DNA of 64,000 nucleotides. Origin: Paragordius varius (taxonomy: Eukaryota > Nematomorpha). Location: NCBI GenBank assembly GCA_964247055.1, contig OZ176050.1, positions 1,488,001 through 1,552,000 on the forward strand, given 5' to 3'. Of the stretch, positions 9,901 through 22,694 are shown in pieces. The translations under genes were made by a program, and so were the position numbers. Positions within the stretch are counted from its first letter, which is position 1, and every line of letters begins with the position of its first letter. The notes under the pieces are model-generated. The model searched no databases, had not been told where the DNA came from, and was given only the letters and a program-made list of their open reading frames with translations.

Positions 9901-12482
9901 AATTAATGTATAAAACTAGAGGCATCAATACTCAAGTTAAACTTTGTCCTTAAAAATCAAATATTGCTCACCGGTGAACAAAATTATTTTTTATACATTC
10001 TCTTAGTAAGACTACATCAAAATATAGAAATAGTTTGACAAATTCTTTCATATCCGATTTTTACAACGATACTTTAAAAATTAATATATTAAACTAGTCG
10101 CATCAATACTCAAGTTAAACTTTGTCCTTAAAAATTGGATATTGGTCACCGGTGAACAAAATTATTTTTTATACATTCTCTTAGTAAGACTACATCAAAA
10201 TATAGAAATAGTTAGACAAACTCTTTCATATCCGATTTTTACAACGATACTTTAAAAATTAATGTATAAAACTAGTCGTATCAATAAATCGCATCAATAC
10301 TCAAGTTAAACTTTGTCCCTAAAAATCGGATATTGGTCACCGGTGAACAAAATTATTTTTTATACATTCTCTTAGCAAGACTACATCAAAATAAGAGATA
10401 GTTTGACAAACTCTTTTATATCCGATTTTTACAACGATACTTTAAAAATTATGGTATTAAACCAGTCGCATCAATACTCAAGTTAAACTTTGTCCTTAAA
10501 AATCGGATATTGGTCATCGGCGAACAAAATTATTTTTTATACATTCTCTTAGTAAGACTACATCAAAATATAGAGATAGTTTGACAAACTCTCTTATATC
10601 CGATTTTTACAACGATACTTTAAAAATTAATGTATAAAACTAGTCGCATCAATACTCTAGCTAAACATTGTCCTTAAAAATCGGATATTGGTCACCGGTG
10701 AACAAAATTATTTTTTATACATTCTCTTAGTAAGACTACATCAAAATATAGAAATAGTTTGACAAACTCTTTCATATCCGATTTTTACAACGATACTTTA
10801 AAAATTAATGTATAAAACTAGTCGTATCAATAAATCGCATCAATACTCAAGTTAAACTTTGTCCTTAAAAATCGGATATTGGTCACCGGTGAACAAAATT
10901 ATTTTTTATACATTCTCTTAGTAAGACTACATCAAAATATAGAGATAGTTTGACAAACTTTTTCATATCCGATTTTTACAACGATACTTTAAAAATTATG
11001 GTATTAAACCTGTCGCATCAATACTCAAGTTAAACTTTGTCCTTAAAAATCGGATATTGGTCATCGGTGAACAAAATTATTTTTTATACATTCTCTTAGT
11101 AAGACTACATCAAAATATAGAGATAGTTTGACAAACTCTCTTATATCCGATTTTTACAACGATACTTTAAAAATTAATGTATAAAACTAGTCGCATCAAT
11201 ACTCAAGCTAAACATTGTCCTTAAAAATTGGATATTGGTCACCGGAGAACAAAACTATTTTTTATACATTCTCTTAGTAAGACTACATCAAAATATAGAG
11301 ATAGTTTGACAAACTCTTTCATATCCGATTTTTACAACGATATTTAAAAATTAATGTATAAAACTAGTCGTATCAATAAATCGCATCAATACTCAAGTTA
11401 AACTTTGGTTTTAAAAATCGGATAATGGTCACCGGTGAACAAAATTATTTTTTATACATTCTCTTAGTAAGACTACATCAAAATATAGAGATAGTTTGAC
11501 AAACTCTCTCATAATCGATTTTTACAACGATACTTTAAAAATTAATGTATAAAACTAGTCGCATCAATATTCAAGCTAAACATTGTCCTTAAAAATCGGA
11601 TATTTGTCACCGGTGAACAAAATTATTTTTTATACATTCTCTTAGTAGGACTACATCAAAATATAGAGATAGTTTGGCAAACTCTTTCATAATCGATTTT
11701 TACAACGATACTTTAAAAATTAATGTATAAAACTAGAGGCATCAATACTCAAGTTAAACTTTGTCCTTAAAAATCAAATATTGCTCACCGGTGAACAAAA
11801 TTATTTTTTATACATTCTCTTAGTAAGACTACATCAAAATATAGAAATAGTTTGACAAATTCTTTCATATCCGATTTTTACAACGATACTTTAAAAATTA
11901 ATGTATTAAACTAGTCGCATCAATACTCAAGCTAAACATTGTCCTTAAAAATCGGATATTGGTCACCGGTGAACAAAACTATTTTTTATACATTCTCTTA
12001 GTAAGACTACATCAAAATATAGAAATAGTTTGACAAACTCTTTCACATCCGATTTTTACAACGATACTTTAAAAATTAATGTATAAAACTAGTCGCATCA
12101 ATACTCAAGTTAAACTTTGTCCTTAAAAATCGGATATTGGTAACCGGTGAACAAAACTATTTTTTATACATTCTCTTAGTAAGACTACATCAAAATATAG
12201 AGATAGTTTGACAAACTCTCTTATATCCGATTTTTACAACGATACTTTAAAAATTAATGTATAAAACTAGTCGCATCAATACTCAAGCTAAACATTGTCC
12301 TTAAAAATTGGATATTGGTCACCGGAGAACAAAACTATTTTTTATACATTCTCTTAGTAAGACTACATCAAAATATAGAGATAGTTTGACAAACTCTTTC
12401 ATATCCGATTTTTACAACGATATTTAAAAATTAATGTATAAAACTAGTCGTATCAATAAATCGCATCAATACTCAAGTTAAA

Positions 12483-12525
12483 CTTTGGTTTTAAAAATCG
12501 GATATTGGTCACCGGTCAACAAAAT
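12483..12525 (+). repeat. Hybrid monomer at HOR join (copy 3 end)
   Basis: The stretch joins TTTGGTTTTAAAAATCGGAT, elsewhere always followed by AATGGTCACCGGTGAAC, to TATTGGTCACCGGTCAAC, elsewhere preceded by TTTGTCCTTAAAAATCGGA. The upstream half is the tenth monomer of the leader HOR and the downstream half is its last monomer. It is directly followed by ACAAATTCATTC and the next leader. This is the expected product of an out-of-register exchange inside the shared TAAAAATCGGATA block. Confidence 0.85.
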
Positions 12526-12593
12526 TATTTTTTATACATTCTCTTAGTAAGACTACATCAAAATATAGAGATAGTTTGACAAATTCATTCATA

Positions 12594-12762
12594 TCCGATT
12601 TTTACAACGATATTATAAATATTATTAAAACTAGTCCCATCAATACTCAAGTTAAACTTTGTCCTTAAAAATCGAATATACCCGTGAACAAAATTATTTT
12701 TTATACATTCTCTTAGTAGGACTACATCAAAATATAGAGATAGTTTGACAAACTCTTTCATA
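12594..12762 (+). repeat. Aberrant leader monomer, copy 4
   Basis: A 169-bp copy with ATTATAAATATTATTAAAAC, ACTAGTCCC and ATACCCGTG and the TTCATATCC end. It follows directly on the hybrid monomer near 12483-12525. It is the last leader in the window. Confidence 0.9.
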
Positions 12763-15700
12763 TCCGATTTTTACAACGATACTTTAAAAATTATGGTATT
12801 AAACCAGTCGCATCAATACTCAAGTTAAACTTTGTCCTTAAAAATCGGATATTGATCACCCGTGAACAAAATTATTTTTTATACATTCTCTTAGTAAGAC
12901 TACATCAAAATATAGAGATAGTTTGACAAACTCTTTCATATCCGATTTTTACAACGATACTTTAAAAATTAATGTATTAAACTAGTCGCATCAATACTCA
13001 AGCTAAACATTGTCCTTAAAAATCGGTTGGTCACCGGTGAACAAAACTATTTTTTATGCATTCTCTTAGTAAGACTACATCAAAATATAGAGATAGTTTG
13101 ACAAACTCTTTCACATCCGATTTTTACAACGATACTTTAAAAATTAATGTATAAAACTAGTCGTATCAATAAATCGCATCAATACTCAAGTTAAACTTTG
13201 TCCTTAAAAATCGGATATTGGTTACCGGTGAACAAAATTATTTTTTATACATTCTCTTAGTATGACTACATCAAAATATAGAGATAGTTTGGCAAACTCT
13301 TTCATATCCGATTTTTACAACGATACTTTAAAATTAATGTATAAAACTAGTCGCATCAATACTCAAGTTAAACTTTGTCCTTAAAAATCGGATATTGGTC
13401 ACCGGTGAACAAAATTATTTTTTATACATTCTCTTAGTAAGACTACATCAAAATATAGAAATAGTTTGACAAACTCTTTCATATCCGATTTTTACAATGA
13501 TATTTAAAAATTAATGTATTAAACTAGTCGCATCAATACTCAAGTTAAACTTTGTCCTTAAAAATCGGATATTGGTCACCGGTGAACAAAATTATTTTTT
13601 ATATATTCTCTTAGCAAGACTACATCAAAATATAGAGATAGTTTGGCAAACTCTTTCATATCCGATTTTTACAACGATACTTTAAAAATTATGGTATTAA
13701 ACCAGGCGCATCAATACTCAAGTTAAACTTTGTCCTTAAAAATCGGATATTGGTCACCGGTGAACAAAATTATTTTTTATACATTCTCTTAGTAAGACTA
13801 CATCAAAATATAGAGATAGTTTGACAAACTTTTTCATATCCGATTTTTACAACGATACTTTAAAAATTATGGTATTAAACCAGTCGCATCAATACTCAAG
13901 TTAAACTTTGTCCTTAAAAATCGGATATTGGTCACCGGTGAACAAAACTATTTTTTATACATTCTCTTAGTAAGACTACATCAAAATATAGAGATAGTTT
14001 GACAAACTCTCTTATATCCGATTTTTACAACGATACTTTAAAAATTAATGTATAAAACTAGTCGCATCAATACTCAAGCTAAACATTGTCCTTAAAAATT
14101 GGATATTGGTCACCGGAGAACAAAACTATTTTTTATACATTCTCTTAGTAAGACTACATCAAAATATAGAGATAGTTTGACAAACTCTTTCATATCCGAT
14201 TTTTACAACGATATTTAAAAATTAATGTATAAAACTAGTCGTATCAATAAATCGCATCAATACTCAAGTTAAACTTTGGTTTTAAAAATCGGATAATGGT
14301 CACCGGTGAACAAAATTATTTTTTATACATTCTCTTAGTAAGACTACATCAAAATATAGAGATAGTTTGACAAACTCTCTCATATCCGATTTTTACAACG
14401 ATACTTTAAAAATTAATGTATAAAACTAGTCGCATCAATACTCAAGCTAAACATTGTCCTTAAAAATCGGATATTTGTCACCGGTGAACAAAATTATTTT
14501 TTATACATTCTCTTAGTAGGACTACATCAAAATATAGAGATAGTTTGGCAAACTCTTTCATAATCGATTTTTACAACGATACTTTAAAAATTAATGTATA
14601 AAACTAGAGGCATCAATACTCAAGCTAAACATTGTCCTTAAAAATCGGATATTGGTCACCGGTGAACAAAACTATTTTTTATACATTCTCTTAGTAAGAC
14701 TACATCAAAATATAGAAATAGTTTGACAAACTCTTTCACATCCAATTTTTACAACGATACTTTAAAAATTAATGTATAAAACTAGTCGTATCAATAAATC
14801 GCATCAATACTCAAGTTAAACTTTGTCCTTAAAAATCGGATATTGGTCACCGGTGAACAAAATTATTTTTTAAACATTCTCTTAGTAGGACTACATCAAA
14901 ATATAGAGATAGTTTGACAAACTCTCTCATATCCGATTTTTACAACGATACTTTAAAAATTAATGTATAAAACTAGTCGCATCAATACTCAAGCTAAACA
15001 TTGTCCTTAAAAATCGGATATTTGTCACCGGTGAACAAAATTATTTTTTATACATTCTCTTAGTAGGACTACATCAAAATATAGAGATAGTTTGGCAAAC
15101 TCTTTCATAATCGATTTTTACAACGATACTTTAAAAATTAATGTATAAAACTAGAGGCATCAATACTCAAGTTAAACTTTGTCCTTAAAAATCAAATATT
15201 GCTCACCGGTGAACAAAATTATTTTTTATACATTCTCTTAGTAAGACTACATCAAAATATAGAAATAGTTTGACAAATTCTTTCATATCCGATTTTTACA
15301 ACGATACTTTAAAAATTAATGTATTAAACTAGTCGCATCAATACTCAAGCTAAACATTGTCCTTAAAAATCGGATATTGGTCACCGGTGAACAAAACTAT
15401 TTTTTATACATTCTCTTAGTAAGACTACATCAAAATATAGAAATAGTTTGACAAACTCTTTCACATCCGATTTTTACAACGATACTTTAAAAATTAATGT
15501 ATAAAACTAGTCGTATCAATAAATCGCATCAATACTCAAGTTAAACATTGTCCTTAAAAATCGGATATTTGTCACCGGTGAACAAAATTATTTTTTATAC
15601 ATTCTCTTAGTAGGACTACATCAAAATATAGAGATAGTTTGGCAAACTCTTTCATAATCGATTTTTACAACGATACTTTAAAAATTAATGTATAAAACTA

Positions 15701-17876
15701 GAGGCATCAATACTCAAGTTAAACTTTGTCCTTAAAAATCAAATATTGCTCACCGGTGAACAAAATTATTTTTTATACATTCTCTTAGTAAGACTACATC
15801 AAAATATAGAAATAGTTTGACAAATTCTTTCATATCCGATTTTTACAACGATACTTTAAAAATTAATGTATTAAACTAGTCGCATCAATACTCAAGTTAA
15901 ACTTTGTCCTTAAAAATTGGATATTGGTCACCGGTGAACAAAATTATTTTTTATACATTCTCTTAGTAAGACTACATCAAAATATAGAAATAGTTAGACA
16001 AACTCTTTCATATCCGATTTTTACAACGATACTTTAAAAATTAATGTATAAAACTAGTCGTATCAATAAATCGCATCAATACTCAAGTTAAACTTTGTCC
16101 CTAAAAATCGGATATTGGTCACCGGGGAACAAAATTATTTTTTATACATTCTCTTAGCAAGACTACATCAAAATAAGAGATAGTTTGACAAACTCTTTTA
16201 TATCCGATTTTTACAACGATACTTTAAAAATTATGGTATTAAACCAGTCGCATCAATACTCAAGTTAAACTTTGTCCTTAAAAATCGGATATTGGTCATC
16301 GGTGAACAAAATTATTTTTTATACATTCTCTTAGTAAGACTACATCAAAATATAGAGATAGTTTGACAAACTCTCTTATATCCGATTTTTACAACGATAC
16401 TTTAAAAATTAATGTATAAAACTAGTCGCATCAATACTCAAGCTAAACATTGTCCTTAAAAATCGGATATTGGTCACCGGTGAACAAAATTATTTTTTAT
16501 ACATTCTCTTAGTAAGACTACATCAAAATATAGAAATAGTTTGACAAACTCTTTCATATCCGATTTTTACAACGATACTTTAAAAATTAATGTATAAAAC
16601 TAGTCGTATCAATAAATCGCATCAATACTCAAGTTAAACTTTGTCCTTAAAAATCGGATATTGGTCACCGGTGAACAAAATTATTTTTTATACATTCTCT
16701 TAGTAAAACTACATCAAAATATAGAGATAGTTTGACAAACTTTTTCATATCCGATTTTTACAACGATACTTTAAAAATTATGGTATTAAACCTGTCGCAT
16801 CAATACTCAAGTTAAACTTTGTCCTTAAAAATCGGATATTGGTCATCGGTGAACAAAATTATTTTTTATACATTCTCTTAGTAAGACTACATCAAAATAT
16901 AGAGATAGTTTGACAAACTCTCTTATATCCGATTTTTACAACGATACTTTAAAAATTAATGTATAAAACTAGTCGCATCAATACTCAAGCTAAACATTGT
17001 CCTTAAAAATTGGATATTGGTCACCGGAGAACAAAACTATTTTTTATACATTCTCTTAGTAAGACTACATCAAAATATAGAGATAGTTTGACAAACTCTT
17101 TCATATCCGATTTTTACAACGATATTTAAAAATTAATGTATAAAACTAGTCGTATCAATAAATCGCATCAATACTCAAGTTAAACTTTGGTTTTAAAAAT
17201 CGGATAATGGTCACCGGTGAACAAAATTATTTTTTATACATTCTCTTAGTAAGACTACATCAAAATATAGAGATAGTTTGACAAACTCTCTCATAATCGA
17301 TTTTTACAACGATACTTTAAAAATTAATGTATAAAACTAGTCGCATCAATATTCAAGCTAAACATTGTCCTTAAAAATCGGATATTTGTCACCGGTGAAC
17401 AAAATTATTTTTTATACATTCTCTTAGTAGGACTACATCAAAATATAGAGATAGTTTGGCAAACTCTTTCATAATCGATTTTTACAACGATACTTTAAAA
17501 ATTAATGTATAAAACTAGAGGCATCAATACTCAAGTTAAACTTTGTCCTTAAAAATCAAATATTGCTCACCGGTGAACAAAATTTTTTTTTATACATTCT
17601 CTTAGTAAGACTACATCAAAATATAGAAATAGTTTGACAAATTCTTTCATATCCGATTTTTACAACGATACTTTAAAAATTAATGTATTAAACTAGTCGC
17701 ATCAATACTCAAGCTAAACATTGTCCTTAAAAATCGGATATTGGTCACCGGTGAACAAAACTATTTTTTATACATTCTCTTAGTAAGACTACATCAAAAT
17801 ATAGAAATAGTTTGACAAACTCTTTCACATCCGATTTTTACAACGATACTTTAAAAATTAATGTATAAAACTAGTC
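12594..17876 (+). repeat. Leader-type HOR, copy 4 (in register with copy 3)
   Basis: Runs parallel to copy 3 for about 5.3 kb. Shared rare marks include AATCAAATATTGCTC (15190, 15740, 17555 against 9405, 9955, 11775), AGTTAGACAAAC, TTTGTCCCTAAAA, CAAAATAAGAGATAG (16172 against 10393) and GTCATCGG. Register is lost at about 17876, where copy 4 carries a 191-type monomer with CATGAATACTC and copy 3 has ACTAGTCGCATC. No leader follows; instead the array passes into the 4,179-bp duplication. Confidence 0.87.
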
Positions 17877-18515
17877 GTATCAATAAATCGCATGAATACT
17901 CAAGTTAAACTTTGTCCCTAAAAATCGGATATTGGTCACCGGTGAACAAAATTATTTTTTATACATTCTCTTAGCAAGACTACATCAAAATAAGAGATAG
18001 TTTGACAAACTCTTTTATATCCGATTTTTACAACGATACTTTAAAAATTATGGTATTAAACCAGTCGCATCAATACTCAAGCTAAACATTGTCCTTAAAA
18101 ATCGGGTATTGGTCACCGGTGAATAAAACTATTTTTTATACATTCTCTTAGTAAGACTACATCAAAATATAGAGATAGTTTGACAAACTCTCTCATATCC
18201 GATTTTTACAACGATACTTTAAAAATTAATGTATAAAACTAGTCGCATCAATACTCAAGCTAAACATTGTCCTTAAAAATCGGATATTGGTCACCGGTGA
18301 ACAAAATTATTTTTTATACATTCTCTTAGTAAGACTACATCAAAATATAGAAATAGTTTGACAAACTCTTTCATATCCGATTTTTACAACGATACTTTAA
18401 ATTAATGTATAAAACTAGTCGTATCAATAAATCGCATCAATACTCAAGTTAAATTTTGTCCTTAAAAATCGGATATTGGTCACCGGTGAACAAAATTATT
18501 TTTTATACATTCTCT
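16731..18515 (+). repeat. Upstream member of a 1.8-kb duplication (offset 4,179 bp)
   Basis: Matches 20910-22694. Shared landmarks: GACAAACTTTTTCATATCC at the left edge, TTCAAGCTAAAC, AATCAAATATTGCTC, the rare CATGAATACTC (17891 and 22070), CAAAATAAGAGATAG (about 17986 and 22166) and ACTTTAAATTAATG. Small differences exist, for example CGGGTATTGG and GAATAAAAC near 18105-18125 only here. Confidence 0.87.
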
Positions 18516-18604
18516 TAGTAAGACTACATCAAAATATAGAGATAGTTTGACAAACTCTCTCATATCCGATTTTTACAACGATACTTTAAAAATTAATGTA
18601 TAAA

Positions 18605-19640
18605 ACTAGTCGCATCAATACTCAAGCTAAACATTGTCCTTAAAAATCGGATATTGGTCACCGGAGAACAAAACTATTTTTTATACATTCTCTTAGTAAG
18701 ACTACATCAAAATATAGAGATAGTTTGACAAACTCTTTCATATCCGATTTTTACAACGATATTTAAAAATTAATGTATAAAACTAGTCGTATCAATAAAT
18801 CGCATCAATACTCAAGTTAAACTTTGGTTTTAAAAACCGGATAATGGTCACCGGTGAACAAAATTATTTTTTATACATTCTCTTAGTAAGACTACATCAA
18901 AATATAGAGATAGTTTGACAAACTCTCTCATATCCCATTTTTACAACGATACTTTAAAAATTAATGTATAAAACTAGTCGCATCAATACTCAAGCTAAAC
19001 ATTGTCCTTAAAAATCGGATATTTGTCACCGGTGAACAAAATTATTTTTTATACATTCTCTTAGTAGGACTACATCAAAATATAGAGATAGTTTGGCAAA
19101 CTCTTTCATAATCGATTTTTACAACGATACTTTAAAAATTAATGTATAAAACTAGAGGCATCAATACTCAAGCTAAACATTGTCCTTAAAAATCGGATAT
19201 TGGTCACCGGTGAACAAAACTATTTTTTATACATTCTCTTAGTAAGACTACATCAAAATATAGAAATAGTTTGACAAACTCTTTCACATCCGATTTTTAC
19301 AACGATACTTTAAAAATTAATGTATAAAACTAGTCGTATCAATAAATCGCATCAATACTCAAGTTAAACTTTGTCCTTAAAAATCGGATATTGGTCACCG
19401 GTGAACAAAATTATTTTTTATACATTCTCTTAGTAGGACTACATCAAAATATAGAGATAGTTTGACAAACTCTCTCATATCCGATTTTTACAACGATACT
19501 TTAAAAATTAATGTATAAAACTAATCTCATCAATACTCAAGCTAAACATTGTCCTTAAAAATCGGATATTTGTCACCGGTGAACAAAATTATTTTTTATA
19601 CATTCTCTTAGTAGGACTACATCAAAATATAGAGATAGTT
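18605..19640 (+). repeat. Upstream member of a 7-monomer duplication (offset 1,271 bp)
   Basis: Repeated at 19876-20910. Landmarks: CACCGGAGAAC (about 18658 and 19929), TTTGGTTTTAAAA, ATTTGTCACC, ACTAGAGGCATC, and the rare CTAATCTCAT (19521 and 20792). The offset equals five 178-bp plus two 191-bp monomers within a base. Private changes here are AAAACCGGATAATGG (about 18834) and TATCCCATTTTT (about 18931). Confidence 0.87.
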
Positions 19641-19875
19641 TGGCAAACTCTTTCATAATCGATTTTTACAACGATACTTTAAAAATTAATGTATAAAACT
19701 AGAGGCATCAATACTCAAGTTAAACTTTGTCCTTAAAAATCAAATATTGCTCACCGGTGAACAAAATTATTTTTTATACATTCTCTTAGTAAGACTACAT
19801 CAAAATATAGAAATAGTTTGACAAATTCTTTCATATCCGATTTTTACAACGATACTTTAAAAATTAATGTATTAA

Positions 19876-20910
19876 ACTAGTCGCATCAATACTCAAGCTA
19901 AACATTGTCCTTAAAAATCGGATATTGGTCACCGGAGAACAAAACTATTTTTTATACATTCTCTTAGTAAGACTACATCAAAATATAGAGATAGTTTGAC
20001 AAACTCTTTCATATCCGATTTTTACAACGATATTTAAAAATTAATGTATAAAACTAGTCGTATCAATAAATCGCATCAATACTCAAGTTAAACTTTGGTT
20101 TTAAAAATCGGATAATGGTCACCGGTGAACAAAATTATTTTTTATACATTCTCTTAGTAAGACTACATCAAAATATAGAGATAGTTTGACAAACTCTCTC
20201 ATATCCGATTTTTACAACGATACTTTAAAAATTAATGTATAAAACTAGTCGCATCAATACTCAAGCTAAACATTGTCCTTAAAAATCGGATATTTGTCAC
20301 CGGTGAACAAAATTATTTTTTATACATTCTCTTAGTAGGACTACATCAAAATATAGAGATAGTTTGGCAAACTCTTTCATAATCGATTTTTACAACGATA
20401 CTTTAAAAATTAATGTATAAAACTAGAGGCATCAATACTCAAGCTAAACATTGTCCTTAAAAATCGGATATTGGTCACCGGTGAACAAAACTATTTTTTA
20501 TACATTCTCTTAGTAAGACTACATCAAAATATAGAAATAGTTTGACAAACTCTTTCACATCCGATTTTTACAACGATACTTTAAAAATTAATGTATAAAA
20601 CTAGTCGTATCAATAAATCGCATCAATACTCAAGTTAAACTTTGTCCTTAAAAATCGGATATTGGTCACCGGTGAACAAAATTATTTTTTATACATTCTC
20701 TTAGTAGGACTACATCAAAATATAGAGATAGTTTGACAAACTCTCTCATATCCGATTTTTACAACGATACTTTAAAAATTAATGTATAAAACTAATCTCA
20801 TCAATACTCAAGCTAAACATTGTCCTTAAAAATCGGATATTTGTCACCGGTGAACAAAATTATTTTTTATACATTCTCTTAGTAGGACTACATCAAAATA
20901 TAGAGATAGT
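19876..20910 (+). repeat. Downstream member of the 7-monomer duplication (offset 1,271 bp)
   Basis: Copy of 18605-19640 with the rare CTAATCTCAT at 20792. It ends in mid-monomer at about 20910, where the 4,179-bp-offset block begins. Confidence 0.86.
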
Positions 20911-22694
20911 TTGACAAACTTTTTCATATCCGATTTTTACAACGATACTTTAAAAATTATGGTATTAAACCAGTCGCATCAATGCTCAAGTTAAACTTTG
21001 TCCTTAAAAATCGGATATTGGTCATCGGTGAACAAAATTATTTTTTATACATTCTCTTAGTAAGACTACATCAAAATATAGAGATAGTTTGACAAACTCT
21101 CTTATATCCGATTTTTACAACGATACTTTAAAAATTAATGTATAAAACTAGTCGCATCAATACTCAAGCTAAACATTGTCCTTAAAAATTGGATATTGGT
21201 CACCGGAGAACAAAACTATTTTTTATACATTCTCTTAGTAAGACTACATCAAAATATAGAGATAGTTTGACAAACTCTTTCATATCCGATTTTTACAACG
21301 ATATTTAAAAATTAATGTATAAAACTAGTCGTATCAATAAATCGCATCAATACTCAAGTTAAACTTTGGTTTTAAAAATCGGATAATGGTCACCGGTGAA
21401 CAAAATTATTTTTTATACATTCTCTTAGTATGACTACATCAAAATATAGAGATAGTTTGACAAACTCTCTCATAATCGATTTTTACAACGATACTTTAAA
21501 AATTAATGTATAAAACTAGTCGCATCAATATTCAAGCTAAACATTGTCCTTAAAAATCGGATATTTGTCACCGGTGAACAAAATTATTTTTTATACATTC
21601 TCTTAGTAGGACTACATCAAAATATAGAGATAGTTTGGCAAACTCTTTCATAATCGATTTTTACAACGATACTTTAAAAATTAATGTATAAAACTAGAGG
21701 CATCAATACTCAAGTTAAACTTTGTCCTTAAAAATCAAATATTGCTCACCGGTGAACAAAATTATTTTTTATACATTCTCTTAGTAAGACTACATCAAAA
21801 TATAGAAATAGTTTGACAAATTCTTTCATATCCGATTTTTACAACGATACTTTAAAAATTAATGTATTAAACTAGTCGCATCAATACTCAAGCTAAACAT
21901 TGTCCTTAAAAATCGGATATTGGTCACCGGTGAACAAAACTATTTTTTATACATTCTCTTAGTAAGACTACATCAAAATATAGAAATAGTTTGACAAACT
22001 CTTTCATATCCGATTTTTACAACGATACTTTAAAAATTTATGTATAAAACTAGTCGTATCAATAAATCGCATGAATACTCAAGTTAAACTTTGTCCCTAA
22101 AAATCGGATATTGGTCACCGGTGAACAAAATTATTTTTTATACATTCTCTTAGCAAGACTACATCAAAATAAGAGATAGTTTGACAAACTCTTTTATATC
22201 CGATTTTTACAACGATACTTTAAAAATTATGGTATTAAACCAGTCGCATCAATACTCAAGCTAAACATTGTCCTTAAAAATCGGATATTGGTCACCGGTG
22301 AACAAAACTATTTTTTATACATTCTCTTAGTAAGACTACATCAAAATATAGAGATAGTTTGACAAACTCTCTCATATCCGATTTTTACAACGATACTTTA
22401 AAAATTAATGTATAAAACTAGTCGCATCAATACTCAAGCTAAACATTGTCCTTAAAAATCGGATATTGGTCACCGGTGAACAAAATTATTTTTTATACAT
22501 TCTCTTAGTAAGACTACATCAAAATATAGAAATAGTTTGACAAACTCTTTCATATCCGATTTTTACAACGATACTTTAAATTAATGTATAAAACTAGTCG
22601 TATCAATAAATCGCATCAATACTCAAGTTAAATTTTGTCCTTAAAAATCGGATATTGGTCACCGGTGAACAAAATTATTTTATATACATTCTCT
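20910..22694 (+). repeat. Downstream member of the 1.8-kb duplication (offset 4,179 bp)
   Basis: Second copy of 16731-18515. It is entered in mid-monomer: the bases before it (TTAGTAGGACTAC) belong to the 1,271-bp repeat type, and the bases after it (GACAAACTTTTTC) to the 16.7-kb type, so the join lies at about 20890-20920. Private changes include AATGCTCAAG (about 20984) and TTAGTATGAC (about 21425). Confidence 0.86.

Larger units (their letters stand above)
6814..12593 (+). repeat. Leader-type HOR, copy 3 (5,780 bp)
   Basis: The first six monomers match copies 1, 2 and 4. Monomers 7 and 8 (about 7880-8235) are replaced by a CCAGACGTATC monomer and one carrying the short ACTAGTCAATACTC form. 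From GGTCACCGGAG (about 8327) the order resumes, then extends beyond that of copies 1 and 2. It matches copy 4 at an offset of about 5,780 bp up to about 12095. Its last 500 bp differ and end in the hybrid monomer before the next leader. Confidence 0.87.
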
